Shown piece by piece: positions 55,361 through 64,000 of a DNA stretch of 64,000 nucleotides; the first letter of the stretch is position 1, and each line of letters begins with the position of its first letter. The notes under the pieces are model-generated. The model was not told where the DNA came from and did not search any database. It was given only the letters and a program-made list of their open reading frames with translations. The position numbers and the translations under genes were made by a program. The stretch comes from Blastocladiella emersonii ATCC 22665 (Eukaryota; Blastocladiomycota; Blastocladiomycetes; Blastocladiales; Blastocladiaceae): NCBI GenBank assembly GCA_025594325.1, contig JANHCV010000004.1, positions 2,170,001 to 2,234,000 of the forward strand, given 5' to 3'.

Positions 55361-57889
55361 GGCCATCGCGCTCCTCGCCCTTGTCGCTCGCGCACGCACT
55401 GGTGCAGCGCGGCGTCCTTCTCCCCCCTCTCGCCTCCCATCCCATCCTTATTTTCTGTAGTATTCCTTTGTATACCCATCCATTTCTGCGGCTTTGCACA
55501 CACCAACCCACCCATTCGACATGAATAACTATCCCATTGATAATCGCACACAACTTGTCTCTCTCTCGTGTCTCTTGCTGGTCGAGGTCGAAGGTGATGG
55601 TCCTGCGCAACTTGTCTCGTGTCTCCGACTTGATGATGTCGAAGATGATGATGGTCATGTTCGTCGAGCGACTGACGATGGCCACGGTGGCCACGGTGGC
55701 CAAGGAGTCGAGTCGCGTGTGCGCGAGCAAGCGAGCCGGTGGCGGGCCTGGAGGTCGCGCGCCCCGTCGAGATGCGAACGCGACCGACCAAGCGAGCGAG
55801 CACGCGACCCGCCTCCTCGCCCGCCTCAATAAAACGCTCATTAACGGGGGCAGGATCAGTCCATCAGGAACCGAAAGCGCGCAGTCACCCGGCGCCCTCT
55901 CCGCCGACCCGCGCGCGTGCGCGCACGCGCGCGTGCATCGCCCGTGTGGTGATCGGGCACGCGTGCGCGCAGAGCCGCGGGTTACGTACGGCAACCCGAG
56001 AAGCTCGACGGTGGCGAGCGCGGACAAGTGAGTGATGGCAACTGGGCCCACGCGCCTCGCGCGCCGCGAGGTAAGCGGCGGGCCGGACCGGGCCGGAGGA
56101 GCGGGGAACGTGTTCGGCTCCGAGCCGGCGGCGCGGCACGGCAGTGATGGACGAGGCGGAGTGGCGTTTCGCGTTGGTTGGAGGCGCGAGGCGCGCGGAA
56201 ACCCTGCACACGCCGTCTCCCTTCCTGGCCGCCGCCGCCGAGCGCACAGTGGCGGTGGCGGAGGCGGTGGTTGGCTGTGGTCATGGATGTGCGCGGACAC
56301 GGCGGCATGACTCAACCCCCGGCCCGGACGTTTAACCCCGCGTGGGATTCGGTGAGCGAGCGCGAGCGCGGACATGTGATGGCGAGGAGAGGGGAGGGTG
56401 CGAGATGACCGACGCGAATGCGACCGCGACGCGCCATGGCGAGCGAGGGCGCGGTCACGTTTGGTTCGCGGCGGCTGCGGCCACGGCCACGGCCATGGCC
56501 CCGATCACTCGATGAAAGTGCGATGGCGCGTGACGGCCCCTTTCCCACAATGAGGTCCCCCATCTCGCGAAACAACGAGGAACAAGCACGGCCGCGGGGC
56601 GAGGGGGGCAACGTGGGGCGGCCGGCGCGTCGATCGGGCCGCGCACGCCCCGGAACTGGCGCTGGCGGCCACGATTGAGCGCGGACAAAACTCAATCGCG
56701 CGGCGGAATGAGGTCCCCGTACGCGAGGGGCCGAGGCGGAGCTGGCGCGCGCTCGGTGCACCGGTCGCGCGCTGGCCCACGGGCCCGCCGCCACTCGAGC
56801 CGGCGCGGCCGTGTGCCGGACCCGATCGTGGCCCCCCACCGTCGCCGTCGTGGCCGTCGAACGTGACAGCGGCCGCGTCAGCGTGAAGTGTCTCCCGGCA
56901 GCGCGAAATGAGCGAGAGCGAGAACGCGAGTGGTGCGCGGCCACGATCGGCTCGCGGGCCGCATTGATGGCTCGTGGGCACGCGGGCTCGCGTTCCCGCG
57001 TTCGCGCGCGGCGCGCCACGGGCCGCGTTCGGCCGAGTCCCCGGACGGCCGTGGCGCCGCCACGCGACGCGATCGATCCGCGGGCCGGCCACAGTGGCGT
57101 GATCCGGCGTGAGCGCCGAGATACGCGTTGCTCGTCTCGGACGCCACCGACCCTGCTCACTCGCATCCCCGGCGCCGCTCGCGACTCCGTGCAACGCTGC
57201 GGCGGTCGCCCCACCGACTCTTCCCCGAGCTGCGCGGCTGCGGACGCGACCTCGCGCTCGCACGCGCGGCGACGCAGCCACCGACTCGCGCGGCCGTTTC
57301 ACTCGCCTTCGACTCCGGCCTTCCACCTCGCGCACGAAAAGGTCGGTCGCTGCGGCTCGCCCACCCGACCCGACCCACCTGGCCCACTTCGCTTTGGCAG
57401 GGCCCAACGCGCAACCCGCAGCCAACGCGGACCTGGCCGAGCCCACGTTGGTACGCTTCCCCTACGCTTACCATGCGCTACGCCCAGCTCAGCTCAGCTC
57501 GCGCGTGCGCCACCCGCCCGACCTCTCCGTCTTCGCTCACTCGCGCTGACGTGGCCGCGGGTGGGGCCTCGCTGCTGCGTGCGCGTTGGGCAGATCCCTC
57601 CATCCGCGCGTGACCTCATATCCGAGCAATTAACTGCCCTCCGCGATGACTGCGCGCGTTGCTTCTAACCGCTAACGCGTCCGCCTCCGCCTCCGGATCG
57701 CCGTGTCTAGCGCGGGCGAGGACATCGCGTTGTGCGTCCGCGGGGCCCCGATCGCCCGCCCCGCACTCCCTTGCGGACAGGCGCGACCGCCTCCGCCCGC
57801 CCCCGACCCGCTCGGCCCGCCCGACGCAGCGGCCGCTGCCTCCCGCACCCCCCGCGCCTCGCTCGTCGCCGTCTCTCGACCCTTCGATC
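55361..57889. other. Intergenic region between the cyclin and APC1 genes
   Basis: About 2.5 kb, no recognisable gene. The first 250 bases are AT-richer (tctgtagtattcctttgtat) and probably hold the cyclin 3' end. A GGCCACGGT triplicate lies at 55680-55705. The rest is CG-rich with shadow frames only. The last 200 bases are C-rich and lead into APC1. Confidence 0.5.
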
Positions 57890-60800
57890 ATGGAAGCGCA
57901 CCTCACCGTCGCGCCGTGGGTCGCTCCCGCCGACGCCTACGCCGCAATCCACGACCGCGTTCATGCTCGTGACAACGCGGATGCCGCGCCCCGCTCGCCG
58001 CTGGCCGGGCTCACCACCCTCGACCACGCCGGCGTCCTGCACGAGGCGCAGCTCGCCGACGCGGACCGCCGCGTTGTCTGGCGCGTTGGCGGCCACGTCC
58101 GTGCCGCGCTCTCGTTCAGCAGCGGGACCGTCACGCTCGCCGTCGTCGCCGTCGCGTTTTGCTACTTTCCTGCCGCGTCCGACGCGCCCTTCCTCGCCGT
58201 CGCCCTCGCCGACGCCTCACTCCGCTTCCTCGACGCGCGCTCGGGCGACGTGGTTGTCGCTGCCGTCCCCGCGCCACCCCTCGCGCTGTTCGCGCCAGCG
58301 CGGGAGACGGGCGGCGGCCTGCTTCTCGCCGTTCCCGCGGATCCCACCCCTGTCGCTGTCGCGGCCGCCGACGTGCTCGACCAGGCGTCGCCCGCTTCCC
58401 CGTACGCGGGCCGCACCCGCGTCGTCGCCATCGTCGACCACCCCCTTGCGCAGCCGACCCCGCTCGTGCTCGACGCGGCCGCTCCCACCGCTACCGCTAC
58501 GGCTGCGGCTGCGCCAGATGCGGGAGGGTGGCGCAGGCCCGCACCAACGCGGCCGCCCGCCCCGACGCGGACCCCGTGGTCGCTCGACGCCGGCGCCCGT
58601 GTTCTCCTCGTCGACGGCGAAACGCTCGTCGCCGCGTCGCCCGCTGCCGTCTCCGTGTTCTGCGTCTCGCGCCTGCCCGAGCTGTCGGCCGCCGACCTGC
58701 TCGCGTCGCTCAACTCGCCGCCACCAATGCCGTTTCCCGCGTCGCCGGCGGTGGGGGGTGGCGCAGCCGCGACTGCAGCACGTCGCTCGTTGCGCGGGCG
58801 TAACTCGCGCGACGGATCGCTCGGCTCGCCGGCGGCCGTGTTTGGCACACCGCGCGGCGGCGGTTCGGCTGGCACACCACCACGGATCGCTGATGCAGGC
58901 GGGTCGGGTGGACCGGCCGCCGTCGTCGACTGGCGACCCGAGCGCGCGCGCGTTGCGCTGACGCGTGTCGCGGTGATCCTCACGACGTCCGCCGTCACCG
59001 CGGCGTTTGCGTGCCTCGACGTCGAGGGCCAGCGTCGGGTCGCGCTCGTCACCGCGGCGGGTGCACTACGCATCATTGACCCGGCGACGGGCGGGATCGT
59101 TGACGACGTCGCGGGCGTCATCGCCGCGCAGCCCGTCCGGTACCGCGGCCGCTCGCACCCGCTCATCCTGCTGCGCGGCGGGCCTGCGAACCCTCCGTGC
59201 CTCGCGCTCTGGCTCGGCGCTGGTGCTGACCTGCTCGTTCCCGTCGCTACCGTCCCGCCCGCCGTCGCCGTGCACGGGCTCGCCGACCTTGGCGGGATCG
59301 CCCCCAACTTTGCCGTCGCCATCCTCGCTGACGGCTCGCTGTACGCGCTCCACCTCGTGCACCCACGGTGGGATGCGTCGCCCGCCCTCGCAGCCGTTCG
59401 CGCTGCCCTCGAGTCCGCGCTCCCCGCATCCACCACCGCGACGCTCGTCCGCGAACCACCCGAGACCCCGCTCTCGCTCCTCCTCGCACGCGCGTGCCCG
59501 ACGCTCCCGCTCCGCCAGGCCGCGACCCGCGTTCTCGCCGTGCTCGTCGCCGAGTGGTCCCTCGACGCGCTCCGCGAGCGCGACACTCGACACCTCGCGT
59601 CCGTCGTCGTCCGCCTCGCCGCGTCGATCGGGTGGACCCGCCACGTCGAGCACGTCGCGCTCCGATACGCGGTCCGCGAGCTGAACGTCGCGGCGATTGC
59701 GGCCGAGGGGTGTGGCGGTGAACCGCTGCTCGCGGCGGTCGACCCGGACGAGCCGCAGACGCTGGATCTCGCGCGGTGGGCGATCGAAGCGGCGCGCAGC
59801 GGAACTCTGGAGCCGTGGTCCGTGGACGCGGACGTCGCGCCCGTCGCAGCGGCGCTCGAAGCGATCGTCACCGCGCTCGTGTCGGACGCGAGCGTCGAGC
59901 TCGCCATGCACCACGTCGTCGCCATGCACCGCGCAAACCGCGCCGCCATCGCGAGCCTCCCGTGGGGCTGGCGCATCGTCGTTACCGCCGTCGTCGAGCT
60001 CGCGCGCGACACGACGCTCCCCGCCGGAGGAAGCGTGCCGTGCGACGTCGTCGACCTGCTGCGCCGGCCCGAGCTCGCTCCTGCTCCCGCTGAGCCCGCT
60101 GCCACTGCGGACGGCGCGGACGACGACGAGTTTGCCGCCGACCCGGCCGGCTCCGTGCCGCGGTCCCACCTCGCGCTCGTCACGTCGCTCCTCGGCCTGC
60201 CCACCTCGATCGTCCTCGCGCACCCGTTTTCGGACGCGGCCGTCTCCGCCGACGACCCGGGCGTCCGCCAGATCAAGCAGGACCTCGCCGACGCGTTTGC
60301 TCTGCGCGCGTGCGCCGTGGTCGTCGGCCGCTCGGCGCTCGAGTTCCGCACCGCCCGCGTGCACGTCGCACGGCAAGTCACCGGCGGCAGCACGACGACG
60401 ACCACGGCTATCGATGCGCTCCCGCCGCCGACCCGGATCGACGTTTCAGCGACCTTCAGCAAGCTCGACGGCGAGCCCGTGCCCGGCGACTCGTTTGAGC
60501 TCGACGCCGCCAACCCGGACCTTGCAGCCTATTTTGCGTGGCCCAACTTCCACGCGGGCGTCGCCGACGCGCTCGCCCTCGACTTTGCGGGATCCCCGGA
60601 GCCCGCCGATATCGAGGCGTGGCTCTGGTCGCGCCGCCGCACCTCGGGTCCCGTCGCGACGTGGGCGGGCACGCTGCTCGGTCTCGGCCTCACGGGCCGC
60701 CTGCGCGGCGTCACGCCCATCTTTACCCTGCGCGTCCTCGGCGAGCACAACCCGTTCATCGAGTCGGCGTTCCTGCTCGGCCGCGCTGCGGGCGAGGCCG

Positions 60801-62636
60801 GGTCGGCCGACCCGCAGCTGTTTCGCCTCATCGCGTTCGCGCACCCCGCCGCGTTTGCCGCCGCCCCCGGCACCAACCCCGCGGCGCTCACGGAACACAC
60901 CCCGCTCGTGGTCCGCGCCACGGCCGTCCTCGCCGCGGGTATCCTGCACGCGCGCGCGGGAGACCGGCACCCGGGCGTCACCCGTGCGCTCCTCGCTGCG
61001 CTCGCCGACACGTTCGACACCGCGAGCGACGCGTACCGCATGGCGGCGGGCATCGGGTTCGCGTTCGTCCTGCTCGGGTCCGCAAAGCACGCGTGGGTCG
61101 CGCCGCTCGTCGGGCTCACGGATCCCGACAAGCCGAGTGCCGCGCTCACGGCGCCCGCGGCGTACGTCGCGCTCGGGTGGGCATTCTTTGACTCGGCCGA
61201 GAAGGGTGCGGGAGCCGGCGTCGCGCGGATGCTGGTCCAGGGATCGAGCGAGGTCCCGCCCGACGCAGCCTTTTACCGTGCGCTCGCCGGGCATCTCGTG
61301 CGGTGGAGCAGTATCGGGTCCGGGATCGAGTTCGTGCGCCGCGCGCGCTCGGCCGTCAAGGGCGACGCCGGGGAGATGGCGACGCAGCAGGTCGCCGACG
61401 CGGTCGAGGCGGCGGCGTGCTTCGCGATTGCGCTGCGGTTCGCGGGGACCGCCAACGAGGAGGCGATCGAGACGTGTCTCCACTACGCTGACGCGTTTGC
61501 CAAGCGCGGCAGCCGCATGGGTATGCTTTTCACCTTCCGTGCGGTCCCGAGTGACAGCTCACCCTCTCGAGCCTCGTCGTGTAGCCGTCGACTTCCACGA
61601 CCGCCTGTCGACCGCGAGCGCGCGCGACTGGGCGCCGCAGCTGGTCATGTACGCGTCGCTCATCGCCGCGGGCACCGCGGACCCGGCTGTCCTGCATCGC
61701 GCCGCCGCGCTGCAGCAGCGGTACGGCACCGCGATCCAGTACCGGCACCACCTCGCCGCGAGCATCGCGCTCGGGTTCCTGACGCTCGGCTGCGGCAAGT
61801 TCACGCTTGACACGCGGTCCGACCCCGTCGCGGCACTCGCCCTGTTCGCCGCGACGCACCCGGGCGCGTTTCCGGCGTCCACGTTTGACGCCGAGTCGGC
61901 GCTTCCGACCGCCGTGTATCTGTGGGTCCTCGCGGTCCGCCCACACCGCGTTCTCACCGCGCGCGAGGTCGGGAATCCGACGGGGTCGATCAGCGCGACG
62001 GCGACCGTCGAGCTCGCAGACGGGACCACGTCGCGCGTCAACCTCCCCGCGCGGCTCCCGCACACGGCGCAGGTATGCACCGTACACGTCGGCGGCGGCG
62101 ACTCGGACCTGTACCCCGTCACGGTCACGGTCGAGGCCTCGCTCGACGCGCCGGTCCGCGTCCAGCGCAAGCGCGCCGCGGGTCCGACGTCGAAGCTCAC
62201 CATCGCCAACCGTTGGTCGCTCCCGTCGTCCCTCAATGCGCTCGCCGCGCACGCAGCCATCGCGGGCTCGCAGTCCAAGTCGTGGCGCGACGTCGAGTCT
62301 GCCGCCGTCGCCCGCGCGCTCATGTCGCTGCCCGTGTTCGACACGCTGCCCGGGATCGCGGACCTGCGCCTCGCGCTCGCGGCCGCGGTCGCTGCGGTGC
62401 CCGTGGAAGCGGGCACGGCGTGGATGCGCAAGCAAGGCCGAGCGGCGGGCGACGCGTTCGCGCGACTCGACCCTGAGCACCGCGCGGTTGTCGCGGCGGC
62501 GGCTGTCGTTACCGGACGAACGCCAGGCGAGGTCGCGGACGAGGACGCGGCGGCGGTCGCGCGGAGTGTGCTGGGCGGTAGCGACGTGAGCGCGGAGGAG
62601 CTCGAGATGGTGAAGGTGTTGGCGTTTGGGGTGTAA
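57890..62636 (+). CDS. APC1: Anaphase-promoting complex subunit 1 (APC1)
   Basis: Join 57890-61520 and 61585-62636: 1,560 residues. APC1 is the largest scaffold of the APC/C ubiquitin ligase in the nucleus and cytoplasm, holding the platform and TPR subunits. The N-terminal 600 residues are beta-propeller-like, with RVVWRVGGHVRAALSFSSGT and repeated VAV/ALADGSLYALHLVH-type blade segments and a Ser/Gly-rich loop (about 280-345). The later part has proteasome/cyclosome (PC) repeats: LLGLGLTGRLRGVTPIFTLR, FIESAFLLGRAAGEAG, and the hallmark HHLAASIALGFLTLGCGKFT at about 1264. The intron is 64 nt (61521-61584, GTATGC...TAG) and joins GSRM to AVDFHDRL. The ATG at 57890 (gatcATGG) is the first ATG in the frame. 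It is shorter than vertebrate APC1 (about 1,940) but plausible for a fungus. Confidence 0.9.
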
Positions 62637-62899
62637 GCGATGATTTTTGAATGATATCGGTCTTTTTGGCACCTGTTACCGTGGCGGTCCAAGCTGAACC
62701 GGCTTCCTCCGATCGTTGAGTGGCGCCACAAGCCGGTCAGGCGAGGCCTATTGGAGAAGACAAGATAAAATGGAAGGTCTGGAGTCGCGAACACGTTGGA
62801 CGAGGGACGGGCGTGCCCGAAAGACGCGTCGCGCCACCTCGTGCTGCCCGCGTCAGTCCTTTCGAGTCCCAAAAGCGGGCTGATCACCCCAGGCGATTC
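62637..62899. other. Short intergenic region upstream of the BTB gene
   Basis: About 260 bases, AT-richer than neighbouring genes (tgatttttgaatgatatcgg near 62641). The BTB frame stays open upstream to a GTG codon at 62720 but has no ATG before 62900. No other feature was recognised. Confidence 0.45.
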
Positions 62900-64000
62900 A
62901 TGCCGACGCTCGCTCCCACCGACCGGCTTCCATGTAACGAATCCCTCACATTGGCACTGTACAACATGGAGCAAACTGATGCATCGACCACATGTAAGTC
63001 CTGGCAGGATGCGCTTGCAGTCAAGTGCGAGTGCTTGTCGACCGTCCTCTCCATTGTCCGGCACACTCGGTCGCTTGCGAACAGCAGCAGCCAATCCGAT
63101 GTCAACCTTGTCATTCACGGAAAAACCTATGCGCTGCACCGATACGTCTTGGTCCAGAGCCCCTTCTTCGTCGCACTCCTTGGCGACGACTGGCTCGCTT
63201 CAATCGAACGCTGCGATCTCCGCGTCGACTTCACTCTCGGCGCCCAGCGTGATCTCGACGAAACCGACAAACTTGATGCTATCCCTGTCGATACTCGCGG
63301 AGGCAGCATAGAGAATACCAGCGCTATCCAGCTGGGCACCGATCTTACGCAACGCTCGCTCTTTGTGTGGGAAACGGTACTCGTCGCGCTGTACGGCGGG
63401 TGTGAGACGCTTGTCGCGTCCCGCATCACAACTTCAAACTTCTTTGACCACGTCGAGGCCGGAACATACTTTGGTGCGGAAATCTCGGCTGATTGCGTGT
63501 GGGGCTCACGGTTAACTGGGTACCCGCTCACTGAAACGTAGACATCGACTTGGTTGTCGAGGCGTGCCGTAACTTTTACTTGAATCTGCTCGCGGACTGC
63601 TCCACGACCGCCGCTCCCCCGTCGGCGTCCTTCACCGATTTTGCGGCTCGCGTCATGATCTACTGCGACGAAATGACGCTCCCTAAGCCCATCAAGTCGC
63701 TACTTGGTTGCACAATCGCACACCTCAAGTTTTTGGGCCCACATCCGATCACCCGTTAGTCTCGTTGCCAGACCGTATTGTCGCGGGGAGCGGCGGGATT
63801 CCTGCAGTGGGCCGAGGCGGCCCTACCCAGCGCCTGCTGACCCGCGACGTACGTCTACCCACGGTCGGCCGGCCGAGGTCATTTCTCCGAATGCCCGAGG
63901 CCACCCACGCCGACTGTGTGGCCGTAGTGTCTGGCACCGAGACTAATCACCCGTGCCATCCTCCAGCAGTGCCCCGAAAAAATTGTCAAGCACGTCTTTG
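62900..64000 (+). CDS. BTB/POZ-domain protein, 3' end outside window
   Basis: BTB/POZ domains bind other proteins, often as dimers or as Cullin-3 adaptors. The core is DVNLVIHGKTYALHRYVLVQ then SPFFVALLGDDW, the standard BTB opening. Exon 1 ends at 63473 and exon 2 starts at 63542 (68-nt intron, GTGCGG...TAG), joining EAGTYF to DIDLVVEACRNFYLN. Exon 2 continues through IYCDEMTLPKPIKSLLGC to about 63750. A GTTAGT donor follows at about 63759; one later frame gives RAILQQCPEKIVKHVF at the window end, which fits another exon, but that junction is unresolved. The start is uncertain: ATG 62900 or 62966. Codon use is less GC-biased than in the neighbouring genes, hinting at a younger or faster-evolving gene. 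Confidence 0.7.

Overview
This is a very GC-rich nuclear window from a eukaryote, most likely a fungus. The evidence is spliceosomal introns, cytosolic ribosomal protein S4, translation factors eIF4G and eIF2D, the APC/C subunit APC1, two cyclins, a fungal-type sterol C-5 desaturase, MON1, a NUS1-type cis-prenyltransferase subunit and a GPI-type secreted metalloprotease. No 16S-like, organellar, bacterial or viral genes were recognised. The extreme GC bias and gene repertoire suggest an early-diverging zoosporic fungus (Blastocladiomycota-like), but that placement is inference only. Most introns are 58-80 nt with a GTACG-type donor, a CTGAC/CTAAC-like branch site and a TAG or CAG acceptor, which let exons be joined with some confidence.

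Layout, left to right. A gamma-glutamyltransferase-like gene runs in from the left edge (2-472). Then comes about 3.4 kb of degenerate, tandemly arranged repeat copies that look like decayed coding sequence. MON1 (3878-5307), a LETM1-like mitochondrial protein (5528-6939) and a YANK/STK32-type kinase (7379-9041) follow on the minus strand. A Sec1/Munc18 protein (10662-12784, plus) converges on an unrecognised low-complexity protein (12848-14917, minus). RPS4 (15182-17013) and adenosine kinase (17633-18806) are on plus. ERG3-like desaturase (18920-19880, minus) and NUS1 (20558-21673, plus) diverge from one 0.7 kb intergenic region. A zinc metalloprotease (22234-23733) is followed by a frameshifted remnant of a paralogue (24179-24460) and a small membrane-protein ORF (25038-25352). 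eIF4G (26281-31708) and a cyclin K/T-like gene (31955-33268) are in tandem; the cyclin converges on a 1,214-residue coiled-coil protein (33344-37139, minus) that carries a 33-bp/11-residue repeat array.

The next 16 kb (37.1-53.1 kb) is nearly gene-free apart from eIF2D (41250-43494). It is very GC-rich, with no reverse transcriptase or transposase motifs seen, and contains a three-copy 227-bp degenerate tandem repeat. The right part holds a cyclin-box gene (53072-55360), APC1 (57890-62636) and a BTB/POZ gene that runs off the right edge.

Most genes are housekeeping loci with no obvious shared pathway. Functional links are loose: translation (RPS4, eIF4G, eIF2D), cell cycle and transcription CDK control (two cyclins, APC1), endomembrane and lipid work (MON1, the SM protein, NUS1, ERG3). 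The most unusual material is the decayed repeat array at the left, the metalloprotease plus its broken copy, the hendecad repeat in the coiled-coil gene, and the gene-poor islands. No clearly new multi-gene system was found.
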